A stretch of 64,000 nt of DNA from Scatosoma sp048465415 (GTDB taxonomy: Bacteria > Bacillota > Clostridia > Christensenellales > Borkfalkiaceae), in the NCBI GenBank assembly GCA_048465415.1, contig DBFWLO010000020.1, positions 9,672-73,671 of the forward strand, written 5' to 3'. Each line of letters starts with the position of its first letter. The stretch's first letter is position 1. Positions 41,485 through 50,241 of the stretch are shown piece after piece. The translations under genes were made by a program, and so were the position numbers. The notes under the pieces were generated by a model, which did not search any database, had not been told where the DNA came from, and worked only from the letters and a program-made list of their open reading frames with translations.

Positions 41485-41998
41485 CGAATTCCACCTCGCA
41501 GCCGTATTCCCCGACGATATGTTCCGTCATTTTTTTTCTCACCTCCCCGTCTATGCTTCCCGCGGAATCCATCAAAAGTACTTTCGTGATCTTAATTTCT
41601 TTTCCCTCGTAAACGGAAAGATACCCGTCGCCCTCCTCTTCGTTCAAAGAACCGCTGTATTCCCAAAGCAGAGTGGCTTCGACTTCGACCGAAAAGGTTT
41701 CTTTCAGCTTTTTTTCGAGCTCCGCCTCCGCGTTTTCTATCCGTTTCGTACTGCAATAATCTATGAAGGCACCGTCCGTTTCTATGACTGTTTCCGAGGA
41801 AAAAAACGGAAAATTTATCTTTCCGTCCCCCGACGCGGCCTTTTTGAAGAAGCCGAGCACGGGAGCGAGAATGACCGCCAGACAACAAAGTTTCGTGATC
41901 CCTTTGATGAATTTTACCGTTTTTCCTCCGGGAAGCACGACGGAAAGTATGCTTGATAAAAGGACGATCCCCACGATACTGAGAAGATAACCGCTCAA
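41477..41998 (-). CDS. spoIIIAF: Stage III sporulation protein AF
   Basis: 173 residues. Two N-terminal membrane helices (YLLSIVGIVLLSSILSVVL and LCCLAVILAPVLGFF) and a soluble domain. I set the start at a TTG (41998) because GGAGGTGA lies 7 nt upstream and TTGA overlaps the spoIIIAE stop by 4 bp. A longer frame begins at 42019 but lacks a ribosome-binding site. Part of the SpoIIIA channel. Confidence 0.85.
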   Translation of the reverse strand: MSGYLLSIVGIVLLSSILSVVLPGGKTVKFIKGITKLCCLAVILAPVLGFFKKAASGDGKINFPFFSSETVIETDGAFIDYCSTKRIENAEAELEKKLKETFSVEVEATLLWEYSGSLNEEEGDGYLSVYEGKEIKITKVLLMDSAGSIDGEVRKKMTEHIVGEYGCEVEFGE

Positions 41999-43239
41999 AA
42001 TATCACCTCCGAGGAACAAATGATGAGTACGATACTGATAAAATACAGGAAGGCGACGAACAATAATCCCGCCGTGCAGTAATTGAGATTATCCGCCGTT
42101 TCGCCGAGGAAATCGGAGATTCGGCTCTCGCCCAGCGGCTGCGTGACGGCGGCCGAAAGCCGCAGAAAGAGATTGGCTGCGATCAGCATCACCAAAGGCT
42201 CGAACAGCACGGAGACCATGAGGAAGATACTCAAACTGCCGAGCGAATTTTTGATGAGCACGCTTCCCGCCACGGCGAGATCGAAACCGCCCGACAAGAA
42301 CCCGCCGACGATGGGCACGCCCGTGCCGATGGCATATTTCGCCGCGCGTCGGGTGATCCCGTCGTAAGTCGCGGAAGTAAGCCCCTGCACGGTGAAAAAG
42401 AGTCCGAATACGGAGACGCACACGCCGACGATCCATTTATTGATACTCTTGAAAAAAGAGGCGAAATTGTTAAGTTTGAGTTCTTTGGAAAGGTTTCCCG
42501 CCATCGAAAAAGCGATAATCGTCAGCGTCAGAGGAAATACGATCGAGGAAACGATCGAGACGATCGTCGTTCCCAAAAATGCGACCGCCGGCTGATAAAT
42601 GGCCGCCGAGACGCTTCCCCCGCTCGCCGCCATTAAGGTTAAAAGCAGCGGAAACACGATCTGCATCTGCTTTTGCATGGAGGAAACGCTCGCCCCCGCC
42701 CGCGAAAAACATTCCGTGAGCACGGCGAGGACGGGAATAAGCGCGGCGGCATAACTGACGAGGAAGATCATATCCGCGGAGGACTGGTCGGCAAAATTGC
42801 TCTTCACCGAACTGAGAATCCCGCATAGAAGCGCTACCGCGCAGATACAGGCGAACGCCGGCAGCATATCCTTCACATCTTCAAACAGGACGCTCAATAT
42901 CTGTTGTCCGAAACTTCCGTAGTCGAATTTATCGCCCCGGATATAATCGAAGATTCGTTCTCCGACGCTCTTATCCGAAAAGACGCCCAGCGAGTCTATG
43001 TATTTTTGCAGCTCTTCCGTATCCAGCTTGTTTATCTGGTCGAGTATGTTCTGATTGAGTTCCTCTTTGCCGTCCGAGCCCTCTTCCGCGTGGGCGAACA
43101 CCACGCCCGGCAGGCAGAAGAGCAGGAAGAAAACGGCGGCGAAGATTCTGAGCAGCAGGCGTCTTTTGCGTTTCTTTTTTTCTCTGTCGTCGCCCAGAAG
43201 AAAGGGCGCGCGGCAAACGCGCGGTCTTGCCCTCGTCAT
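41995..43239 (-). CDS. spoIIIAE: Stage III sporulation protein AE
   Basis: 414 residues, polytopic. An N-terminal signal-like helix (LLLRIFAAVFFLLFCLPGVVF), a soluble region, then about eight membrane helices with family blocks such as ISSVKSNFAD-like and GGSVSAAIYQPAVAFLG. It may be the export-like component of the SpoIIIA channel. The start ATG overlaps the spoIIIAD stop as ATGA. The first ~25 residues are very Arg/Lys-rich. Confidence 0.92.
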   Translation of the reverse strand: MTRARPRVCRAPFLLGDDREKKKRKRRLLLRIFAAVFFLLFCLPGVVFAHAEEGSDGKEELNQNILDQINKLDTEELQKYIDSLGVFSDKSVGERIFDYIRGDKFDYGSFGQQILSVLFEDVKDMLPAFACICAVALLCGILSSVKSNFADQSSADMIFLVSYAAALIPVLAVLTECFSRAGASVSSMQKQMQIVFPLLLTLMAASGGSVSAAIYQPAVAFLGTTIVSIVSSIVFPLTLTIIAFSMAGNLSKELKLNNFASFFKSINKWIVGVCVSVFGLFFTVQGLTSATYDGITRRAAKYAIGTGVPIVGGFLSGGFDLAVAGSVLIKNSLGSLSIFLMVSVLFEPLVMLIAANLFLRLSAAVTQPLGESRISDFLGETADNLNYCTAGLLFVAFLYFISIVLIICSSEVIF

Positions 43240-43604
43240 ATCAGTTCCAGAAAGCCGCTCATGAGCTTCAAAACGCTTTCGATGATGGGCAGAGAAAGAA
43301 TGAGAATGGTGAGCTTGCCGCCCAAAACCACCTTATCGGCGACGGCCGAACTGCCGAAATCGTTGAGAATACCGGCGCTGAATTCGGTGAGATAGCCCAC
43401 GCCGATAATTTTGAGCAATATTTTGATGAGTCCGTTTTCGATCCCCGTCAATTTGGCGATCGTAGAGATGATATTGACCGTGTTTTGCAGCATATCGGCC
43501 ACGAAAATGAGAATGACGATAACGCCCGTGACCGTTACGGCAAAGGATAATTCCGGCTTGGTACTTTTGAGAAGTATCGCTGTGATCGCCGTGATGAACG
43601 CCAC
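43236..43604 (-). CDS. spoIIIAD: Stage III sporulation protein AD (N-terminus probably continues to an ACG codon at 43634)
   Basis: 122 residues from the first normal start (GTG, 43604), with about four membrane helices; resembles SpoIIIAD (KPELSFAVTVTGVI, LKIIGVGYLTEFSAGI). The homologous N-terminus seems to lie upstream in the same frame: codons from 43634 read TEPEIFKIIGV just before the GTG, matching the usual M-x-IFQIIGIAF opening. No ATG, GTG or TTG exists there. An ACG at 43634-43632 lies 6 nt after a GGTGA-containing Shine-Dalgarno sequence, and the frame has a stop two codons above it. The GTG itself has no Shine-Dalgarno sequence. Either ACG initiates or the base is an error. Confidence 0.88.
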   Translation of the reverse strand: MAFITAITAILLKSTKPELSFAVTVTGVIVILIFVADMLQNTVNIISTIAKLTGIENGLIKILLKIIGVGYLTEFSAGILNDFGSSAVADKVVLGGKLTILILSLPIIESVLKLMSGFLELI

Positions 43605-43692
43605 GCCGATGATTTTGAATATTTCCGGTTCCGTATTTCTTCACCCGCCTTTTGTTTTTCTCCGGTTCTTTTTATGATCCAGCCCCGAAAGG

Positions 43693-43890
43693 CTATGTTA
43701 GGTCGAAAATTTCTTTGATCTGCCCGAACAGATCTCCGACCATGCTGACGACGATGGTCAGTACGATGATCAGGCCCACAATGCTCACCACGGTGGCGAT
43801 ATCGTCCCGGTCGGATTTTTTGAGGATCTGACAGATCACGGTGACGATGATGCCGATGGCGGCAATTTTAAAGAGTATCGAAATATCCAT
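43693..43890 (-). CDS. spoIIIAC: Stage III sporulation protein AC
   Basis: 65 residues with two membrane helices (LFKIAAIGIIVTVICQIL and IVGLIIVLTIVVSMVGDLF). The start ATG at 43890 gives MDISILFKIAA and the usual family length (about 65-68). The open frame extends 26 codons upstream inside spoIIIAB without homology. It begins 2 bp after the spoIIIAB stop without a Shine-Dalgarno sequence, so it is probably coupled. Confidence 0.9.
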   Translation of the reverse strand: MDISILFKIAAIGIIVTVICQILKKSDRDDIATVVSIVGLIIVLTIVVSMVGDLFGQIKEIFDLT

Positions 43891-43892
43891 AA

Positions 43893-44396
43893 TTATATGA
43901 TAATGACCAAAATCATCAATCCGCATAAAAAGCCGAGCTTTAAATACAGATCTCCGTATTTGGCGCATTCCTCCGCGCTCTTGCGTTTATAATCGCCCAG
44001 CGTCCCTTTTACGGAATTGAAGTAAGCGCTTTGAGACGCGCTGTCGCCCTTTCCCACCATCAGAAAATAATCGTTTACAAAATCCGTTTCGTCTTTGGTC
44101 AAAAAGGAAAAAACGGGAAGCTGTCCGCGGGAAGCCGGCTGATCGGGATCCCGGCCGCCGCTCCCCAGCGATTCGACGAAGGAACAAAGCAGCTCGTCGA
44201 ATTCCCCCTTATAGACGTATTTTTGCGCAAAATCTTTGATCGGACGGCGATAATAGGCGATCTCGCTTAAAAATCGTTCGTTGAATTCGTTCATCTGCGC
44301 GAAAAAATTCTTCCGCTGCCGGTATTTTTTGGCCAGAACGTACCCGCAGAAACTCGTGAAGCAGACGATCGCCATGCCGAGAATAAATTTTATCAT
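43893..44396 (-). CDS. spoIIIAB: Stage III sporulation protein AB
   Basis: 167 residues. An N-terminal helix (ILGMAIVCFTSFCGYVLA), a cytoplasmic helical domain like type II secretion GspF subunits (FFAQMNEFNERFLSEIAYYRRP), and a C-terminal helix (LGFLCGLMILVIII). It partners SpoIIIAA. It lies 10 bp after spoIIIAA. Confidence 0.9.
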   Translation of the reverse strand: MIKFILGMAIVCFTSFCGYVLAKKYRQRKNFFAQMNEFNERFLSEIAYYRRPIKDFAQKYVYKGEFDELLCSFVESLGSGGRDPDQPASRGQLPVFSFLTKDETDFVNDYFLMVGKGDSASQSAYFNSVKGTLGDYKRKSAEECAKYGDLYLKLGFLCGLMILVIII

Positions 44397-44406
44397 ACCG
44401 CACTTT

Positions 44407-45273
44407 TCACCGCTTTATCTCCCCGAGATTTTCGTCGTAGATCCCTCTGACCTTTCCGATCCGGTCAGCTTCCAGCAATACGTACCTTTCAAACAGGCCC
44501 GCGAACGGCGCTTTTACGTCTCCGATTTCCGCAAAATGCGCCGACGCGATCACTTTTACGCCTCCGCATATCGCCCGCTCCACGGCCGGGCAGTCGCCGG
44601 CGGACAGCTCGTCCGTAATCATGACGTCGGGACGCATCGCCCGAAGCCCCGCCTCAAACGCCGTAGCTTTATCCGCATAGAGCAATACGTCGCTCGTGGC
44701 TCCCGTATCGCCCGCCGAGATTTCGCCCCGCTCGTCGCAAATGAGAATGTTTTTCGACGTATCTGCGCTCAGCGTGCGGCTCAGATCGCGCAAAATGGTG
44801 GTTTTTCCGATCCCGGGCGGAGACATAACCAAAATACTGCGGATCTTATCCCGGAGACAGCGATCGTAAATCTCTTTGCCGCAATCTTTGATCTCGTGCG
44901 GGACGCGGATACAGAGGGAAGTAAAATCCCGCACGGCCAGAGCCTTTCCCTTCTCGAAGACGTATTGCCCCGCAAGGCCGATGCGTTCGCCGCACTCCGC
45001 CGTCACGAAACCGCGTTTGAGCTGTTCCTCTACGGAATAGACGGAGAACTTGCCCGCGGAAAACACGGTGTCGCCTATTTCCGCCAAAGATACGCTGAGG
45101 GCGGCGGAACTTTTATCCGTGAGTCCGTAGGCCCCGAGATAGCGGTAACGGCCGTCGTAATTGACCGTCACCGGCCGGCCGGCCCTGAGGCGAATCTCAT
45201 ACAAACGATTGAGATTGACGTGTTTTAAAGCCTCTTTGAGATTGTCCGGAAGAAATTCCAACATTTGTATCAT
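44407..45273 (-). CDS. spoIIIAA: Stage III sporulation protein AA (ATPase)
   Basis: 288 residues (285 if it starts at the second Met). Secretion-type ATPase thought to power the SpoIIIA channel. Walker A is MSPPGIGKTTILRDL, and Walker B-like ICDERGEIS and PDVMITDELSAGD follow. The first ATG (45273) overlaps a sigma-E-like -10, CATATAAT (45272-45279), which makes the second ATG at 45264 the likelier start; RNA would begin on it. Neither has a Shine-Dalgarno sequence. First gene of the eight-gene spoIIIA operon. Confidence 0.93.
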   Translation of the reverse strand: MIQMLEFLPDNLKEALKHVNLNRLYEIRLRAGRPVTVNYDGRYRYLGAYGLTDKSSAALSVSLAEIGDTVFSAGKFSVYSVEEQLKRGFVTAECGERIGLAGQYVFEKGKALAVRDFTSLCIRVPHEIKDCGKEIYDRCLRDKIRSILVMSPPGIGKTTILRDLSRTLSADTSKNILICDERGEISAGDTGATSDVLLYADKATAFEAGLRAMRPDVMITDELSAGDCPAVERAICGGVKVIASAHFAEIGDVKAPFAGLFERYVLLEADRIGKVRGIYDENLGEIKR

Positions 45274-45279
45274 TATATG
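45272..45279 (-). promoter_or_regulatory. Sigma-E-like -10 element of the spoIIIA operon
   Basis: The - strand CATATAAT differs from the sigma-E -10 consensus CATACAAT at one base. A weak -35 (TTCTATC) lies about 14 bp upstream. spoIIIA is sigma-E controlled in Bacillus. The element overlaps the first ATG of spoIIIAA and lies 7 bases before the second. Confidence 0.55.
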
Positions 45280-45312
45280 CGCCGGCTTGTCCCGATAGAA
45301 CGACCGCCAAAG

Positions 45313-45347
45313 AAAAAAACACCCTTCCGACAGAAAAGGTGTTTTTT
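45313..45347. terminator. Terminator of htpG (bidirectional shape)
   Basis: A 10-bp stem AAAAAACACC/GGTGTTTTTT (45314-45323 with 45338-45347) with T runs on both strands. It lies between the htpG 3' end and the spoIIIA promoter. Confidence 0.88.
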
Positions 45348-45384
45348 CTTACATATATAGGAGGTTCTTGTAAACGTTTTTTAC

Positions 45385-47295
45385 TTATTTCGTATAGTCG
45401 GCGAGAAGCTCGGCGCTCTGTTCCACGAAATCGGAAAGCTCGTCGGGAGTCAGCTTCTTATAGGAAAGCATCGCAAGGTAATAAATCTGATTGACGATAA
45501 ATTTTTGCTTCTCCTCCGGCTGATCGAGGAGTCCCGCCACGATCGGGTTGGTAAGATTGAGCACGAGCGTCGCGTTCTTCATGACGTCCGCCTCGCTCAT
45601 ACCGTAAAAGCTGTTCATTTCCGACATTCTGCGCATGAATTCTTCGACGTTAACGACGGCGGGCAGCTTTTCGTTCCTGAGTTTCTCCGCCTTTACCGCG
45701 ATATCTTTATTGGGAAGATTATTTTTGAACAGTTCGACGAGATCCTTATGATCTTCCTCTTTGATCTCTTCGCCGCTCTTCAACGCGCCGTCGATATCCG
45801 CGTCGATGCGTACGAAGCGACACTTTTTCGGGTTTTTATATTCGATATAGCTGATAAAATGAGGATCGATATACGTATCGCAGACGATCGCGTCCAGTCC
45901 CGATTCTTTAAAGAGCTTGATATACTGCGCCTGCTGCGCTTCGTCGGAGACGTAATACACGGCTTTGGGCTGTACTCCCTTATTGGCGTCCTCTTCGCCG
46001 ATCTCTTCGCCGAGGAAGTCGTTCAAAGGCTTATATTCGCCGTCTAAGTTCTTAAAAATAACGATATCCTTTACTTTATCGTAGAAATCGTCGTCTTTGA
46101 GACATCCGAATTTAATGAACGTCGCGGTGTCTTTCCAGCACTCGTTGTAGCGTTCGCGTTCGTTGTTAAAGAGCGCGGTGAGCTTATCGGCGACTTTTTT
46201 GGTGATATGCTTGGAGATCTTCTGCACCTGCTTATCGTTTTGCAGGAAGCTCCTCGAAACGTTGAGCGGAATGTCCGGGCAGTCGATGACGCCGTTTAAG
46301 AGCATCAAAAATTCGGGAATGACTTCTTTGATGTTATCCGCAATGAATACCTGATTGCAGTACAGTTTTACCTGTCCCTTTTCCAGCTGTACCTGCTGTT
46401 TCTTGACCTTCGGGAAATAGAGGATCCCTTTCAGACGGAAGGGGTAGTCCATATTGAGGTGGATCCAAAAGAGCGGTTCGTTGTAATCCATGAACGTATC
46501 GCGGTAAAAGTCTTTATATTCCTCGTCGGTACATTCTTTCGGATCTTTCAGATACAAAGGAGAAGTATTGTTGAGGGGTTTGTCCTCGGGCTGTTTCGTC
46601 TCTTTCTCCTCGGTATCCCCTTCTTTCTCTTTTTTCGCGGCCTTTTTCTTGTTCTTCTTTTTCTCTTCCTCTCTGGGATTGAGATAGATATTATACGGCA
46701 TGAAAGAACAGTATTTGCGGATCAATTCGCGGACGGTATACTCTTTGAGAAATTCCTCCTCTCCTTCCGCGATATGGAGAACGATCTTCGTGCCGCGGTT
46801 CTGTTTGTCCGTTTCGGAAAGCATGTAGGTGGAATTGCCGTCCGACTCCCATTTCACCGCCGGCTCGTCTTTATAACTTTTCGTATAAATTTCCACGTTC
46901 TCGGAAACCATGTAAGCGGAATAGAAACCCAGGCCGAAATGACCGATGATCCCGTCGCCCGAAGCCTTTTCGTATTTTTCGAGGAAATCCTCCGCGCCCG
47001 AAAAAGCGATCTGCGTGATGTACTTTTCCACTTCCTCGGCGGTCATGCCGATACCGTTGTCCTCGACTGTCAAGGTCTTGGCTTTCTCGTCCACATAGAC
47101 GTTGATACGGTATTCTTCCTCGGGCGCCGCCTGCGCTTCGCCCATTTCCACGAGTTTTTTGAACTTCGTAATGGCGTCCACGCCGTTGGCGACGATCTCG
47201 CGCAGGAAAATATCCTTGTCCGAATACAGCCACTTTTTGATAATGGGCATCATGTTTTCGCTTGAAATTTTAATGTTTCCCTGTTTTTCTTCCAT
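45385..47295 (-). CDS. htpG: Molecular chaperone HtpG (Hsp90)
   Basis: 636 residues; ATP-dependent homodimeric chaperone. The N-terminal GHKL ATPase shows FLREIVANGVDAITK, VEDNGIGMTAEEV and GHFGLGFYSAYMVS. The middle domain has FWIHLNMDYPFRLKGILYFP and VFIADNIKEVIPEFL, with the catalytic-type VSRSFLQNDKQVQ. A charged linker of about 30 residues (Lys/Glu runs near 225-260) separates them, longer than in most bacterial HtpG. The start ATG at 47295 has AAAGGAG upstream; the open frame extends 84 codons further without homology. Confidence 0.96.
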   Translation of the reverse strand: MEEKQGNIKISSENMMPIIKKWLYSDKDIFLREIVANGVDAITKFKKLVEMGEAQAAPEEEYRINVYVDEKAKTLTVEDNGIGMTAEEVEKYITQIAFSGAEDFLEKYEKASGDGIIGHFGLGFYSAYMVSENVEIYTKSYKDEPAVKWESDGNSTYMLSETDKQNRGTKIVLHIAEGEEEFLKEYTVRELIRKYCSFMPYNIYLNPREEEKKKNKKKAAKKEKEGDTEEKETKQPEDKPLNNTSPLYLKDPKECTDEEYKDFYRDTFMDYNEPLFWIHLNMDYPFRLKGILYFPKVKKQQVQLEKGQVKLYCNQVFIADNIKEVIPEFLMLLNGVIDCPDIPLNVSRSFLQNDKQVQKISKHITKKVADKLTALFNNERERYNECWKDTATFIKFGCLKDDDFYDKVKDIVIFKNLDGEYKPLNDFLGEEIGEEDANKGVQPKAVYYVSDEAQQAQYIKLFKESGLDAIVCDTYIDPHFISYIEYKNPKKCRFVRIDADIDGALKSGEEIKEEDHKDLVELFKNNLPNKDIAVKAEKLRNEKLPAVVNVEEFMRRMSEMNSFYGMSEADVMKNATLVLNLTNPIVAGLLDQPEEKQKFIVNQIYYLAMLSYKKLTPDELSDFVEQSAELLADYTK

Positions 47296-47349
47296 GATTA
47301 AAATCTCCTTTGCCTGGGTAGTATAATTTTCAATAGTTATATATAAACG

Positions 47350-47388
47350 AAAAAGATCGCTTTTAATCCGATTAAAAGCGGTCTTTTT
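47350..47388 (-). terminator. Terminator of the ispH-S1 gene
   Basis: An 18-bp stem with one G-T pair (47350-47367 with 47371-47388) and loop CCG, and T runs on both sides, 35 bp after the ispH-S1 stop. Confidence 0.88.
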
Positions 47389-47422
47389 ATAATTTATTTT
47401 AAAGTATTGCTGCCGATAAATC

Positions 47423-49495
47423 TCAGGAGTTTTTAAGCATCTCGGCGATGGAAGCGCCACCGATGCCGCCTTCGTTCCATTCGGTGTATTCGTCGGCGGA
47501 TCTGTCTCTTCTGGGCTTTCTCGATTTGCCCTCGCCGTCCGCTTCACCTCTGGAAGTTCTGGGCCTTCTTTCGAGGTTCTCAGGTCTGGGTTCGAGAGCC
47601 TTGATAGAAAGCGTCATCTTTTTCTCCGCGCAGTCGAGCTTCAAAATCTTCGCGTCGATTTCTTCGCCGATGGTCAGAGCCGTGGTGGGATTCTCCAAAA
47701 ATTCGTGGGAGATCTGGGAAACGTGAACGAGTCCGTCGATTCCTTTCTCCACTTCCACGAACGCGCCGAACGGCACGATTCTTACGACTTTGCCGTGAAT
47801 GACGTCGCCTTCCGCGTATTTATCGGCAGCCAGATCCCAGGGCTGCGCTTGAAGCTGCTTATAGCCGATAGATACCTTTTTGGCTTCGGTGTCGATTTTA
47901 AGTACCTTGAACTGATACTTCTTACCGATTTCGAGAACGTCGGTAACGGTCTTAACGCCAGTCCAGGAGAGGTCGGAAATGTGAGCGAGGCAGTCGAATC
48001 CGTTCACGGACACGAACGCGCCGAAGGAGGTGACTCTTTCCACTTTGCCTTCCACGATATCGTCGACGTGAATGGTCGCGAAAAATTCCGCTTCCTTAGC
48101 GGCCTTCGCAGCCTCTTTCGCGGCTTTTTCTTCCTCGATGATGACGCGCTGAGAAGCGATGATTTCCTTTCTTCTCTCCGTCTTGATTTCGAGCATTTTA
48201 AGACGCAGCTTTTTGCCTACGTATTTTTCGAGTTCCTTTACGTAACCCGAACGGATCTCCCTCGCGGGGACGAATACCGTGTAGGAACCGAGCTCGCCCG
48301 TCAAGCCGCCCTTATTGTATCCCGTGCAGGTGATCGAAAATTCCTTTCCGGCTTCGATATCCGCAAGCATAGCTTCCTCTTCCTTGACCTTTTTGATCAT
48401 TTTCTGAGAAAGTTTCACGGGATTCACGGACACAACCATCAGTTCGATCTCGTCTCCGATCTTGGACGCGAAATCTTCTTTGTTGTAAGCCTCGCCTTCC
48501 ACTTCGGACTTGTCGAGCATTACTTCCTTCTTCGCGAGGGGGAGCAACACCGCAATTCCCGAATCGTCCGCCGACGAAATCGTAGCCGTAATCAACTGAC
48601 CTTTCTTGAACTTCGGTTGATTGTCCATGTTCGCAACGACTTCTTCCATCGTTGCTTTTGCTTCTGTTTCCATTTCCATTTTTAAGAGAACCTCCTGAGT
48701 TTGCGCGTTAGGGGTGCTGGCACCCGTAACAATACCTACCTTTTTAAAACTTTTGATTTTTTTATAATCAAGGTCGTCGGAATTCCGCATGCGGAACACG
48801 TTTGGGCAATACTTCTTGCAGATGTCGAAAAGTTTGTTCGTATTACTGCTGTTCAAACCGCCGATCACCAGCATAGCGTCGCATTGCTCCGCAAGCTCCT
48901 TCGCTTCATTCTGACGTCCTATAGTAGTATAGCAAATTGTTTTAAAAACTTCAACTGTTTTTCCACGCTTATCTTTAATAATTTTAATAATTTTTTCAAA
49001 TTTTTCGCCGGAATAGGTGGTTTGGGCGACTATGCAGCACTTTTTTTCGGGCAAAACGGAAAAATCGTCCGCCTCGGAGGAAAAAATATAGGCGGAGTTC
49101 TCGCACCACCCGTTGATGCCGATCACCTCCGGGTGCGTCCGTTCGCCGACGATCACGACTGCATTTCCCGCCCGGTGCTGTTCGTCCACGATCTTCTGCG
49201 TCCGGCGCACGAATTCGCACGTACAGTCCACCACTTTGATGCCGCGCGCCGCGCACTCGTCGAACACCGATTTTGCCGCGCCGTGGGAACGAATGATCAG
49301 CGTCGCCCCGTCCGGTACCTCCGCAAGGGACTCCACAGTCACCAGTCCGCGCTCCGTGATTGTATCCACCACTTCTTTATTATGAATGATCTCGCCGAAA
49401 ATGTACGTGTTTTCTGGCTCGATCGTCAGCGCGGTATCCACTGCTTTCTTTACGCCGCGGCAAAAACCGCCGCTCTTGGCCACCAGGACTTCCAT
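47423..49495 (-). CDS. ispH: Fused 4-hydroxy-3-methylbut-2-enyl diphosphate reductase / ribosomal protein S1 domains
   Basis: 690 residues in two halves. Residues 1-~280 are IspH, the last MEP-pathway enzyme, with Fe-S cysteines Cys12 (SGGFCRGV), Cys93 (DCTCEFV) and Cys188 (KTICYTTIGRQ), and THPEV as the acid/base site. From about 300 come four S1 RNA-binding repeats (GQLITATISSADDSG; ITCTGYNKGGLTG; GKVERVTSFGAFVSV; GKVVRIVPFGAFVEV) and a basic, Arg-rich tail. The fusion is known in clostridia, where it supplies the S1-like protein. It follows plsC by 1 bp. Confidence 0.94.
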   Translation of the reverse strand: MEVLVAKSGGFCRGVKKAVDTALTIEPENTYIFGEIIHNKEVVDTITERGLVTVESLAEVPDGATLIIRSHGAAKSVFDECAARGIKVVDCTCEFVRRTQKIVDEQHRAGNAVVIVGERTHPEVIGINGWCENSAYIFSSEADDFSVLPEKKCCIVAQTTYSGEKFEKIIKIIKDKRGKTVEVFKTICYTTIGRQNEAKELAEQCDAMLVIGGLNSSNTNKLFDICKKYCPNVFRMRNSDDLDYKKIKSFKKVGIVTGASTPNAQTQEVLLKMEMETEAKATMEEVVANMDNQPKFKKGQLITATISSADDSGIAVLLPLAKKEVMLDKSEVEGEAYNKEDFASKIGDEIELMVVSVNPVKLSQKMIKKVKEEEAMLADIEAGKEFSITCTGYNKGGLTGELGSYTVFVPAREIRSGYVKELEKYVGKKLRLKMLEIKTERRKEIIASQRVIIEEEKAAKEAAKAAKEAEFFATIHVDDIVEGKVERVTSFGAFVSVNGFDCLAHISDLSWTGVKTVTDVLEIGKKYQFKVLKIDTEAKKVSIGYKQLQAQPWDLAADKYAEGDVIHGKVVRIVPFGAFVEVEKGIDGLVHVSQISHEFLENPTTALTIGEEIDAKILKLDCAEKKMTLSIKALEPRPENLERRPRTSRGEADGEGKSRKPRRDRSADEYTEWNEGGIGGASIAEMLKNS

Positions 49496-49496
49496 T

Positions 49497-50231
49497 CTAT
49501 TCAGACCTTTTTCCCTTCTTTTTCGACGCTAAAAGCTCCGCGTGTTCTCTTCGCATATCGAGAAGGCGCTGCAAAAGTTTTTCGTCCGCTTCTTTAATCT
49601 GCTCTTCCGTAAGTTTTTGATCGTAATATTCCGTAAATTCAAACGGTTCGCCGATGAGGATATGATTGAGACGGAAGGGCTGCGGCTTTTTATAGATCAT
49701 CATCGGCACGATGGGCACTTTCGCCTTGATCGCCATGACCGCCGCGCCCGATTTGAAAGGCAGCATTTCCGCGTCCGTCTTGTTTCTCGTCCCTTCGGGA
49801 AAGAGCGAGATCTTCTCGCCGTTTTTCAGACATTTCAAAGAATCCATCACCGCGCGCACGTCGCTTCCGTCGCGATTGACTTCGACGACTTTGAGACTTT
49901 TGCAAAAGCCTTTCATAAACCAGTTGTTGACGACCGCTTTTTTGGAGAGATAATGGATCCCTTCCCAGGTCGTGCAGGCGGGATAAATAACGTCCCAGAT
50001 ACGATAATGATTGCACACATAAATGCAGGCGCCGTCCTTTACCTTTCTCTTGCCGTAAAAGCGGAACGGCAGGCAGAGCCAAAAAATCGGAATGACGATA
50101 CAGCGCAAAAAATTGAGCATTCCCATGACGTGGCGGCCCTTTTTGTTCGCCCGAACGGTGATCGTGCGCGTTTTTTTCTTTTTGCTTGTTTCCTTTTTCG
50201 GCGGTTCCTCCCGCTTTTGCATTTCTTCCAT
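49497..50231 (-). CDS. plsC: 1-acyl-sn-glycerol-3-phosphate acyltransferase
   Basis: 244 residues; acylates lysophosphatidic acid to phosphatidic acid at the inner membrane. The HX4D motif is in NHYRIWDVIYP, FPEGTRNK is the glycerol-phosphate binding motif, and PIVPMMIYKKP is block IV. A Lys-rich N-terminal stretch and one hydrophobic helix (FLRCIVIPIFWLCLPF) precede the domain. The start follows a GAGGAT Shine-Dalgarno sequence, 10 bp after cmk. The cmk-plsC-ispH-S1 order is common in clostridia. Confidence 0.93.
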   Translation of the reverse strand: MEEMQKREEPPKKETSKKKKTRTITVRANKKGRHVMGMLNFLRCIVIPIFWLCLPFRFYGKRKVKDGACIYVCNHYRIWDVIYPACTTWEGIHYLSKKAVVNNWFMKGFCKSLKVVEVNRDGSDVRAVMDSLKCLKNGEKISLFPEGTRNKTDAEMLPFKSGAAVMAIKAKVPIVPMMIYKKPQPFRLNHILIGEPFEFTEYYDQKLTEEQIKEADEKLLQRLLDMRREHAELLASKKKGKRSE

Positions 50232-50241
50232 ATCCGTATCC

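Noticed and set aside
47296..47547. 84-codon N-terminal extension of htpG
   Set aside because: It runs into the terminator and ispH-S1 3' end and is unlike any Hsp90; AAAGGAG marks the start at 47295.
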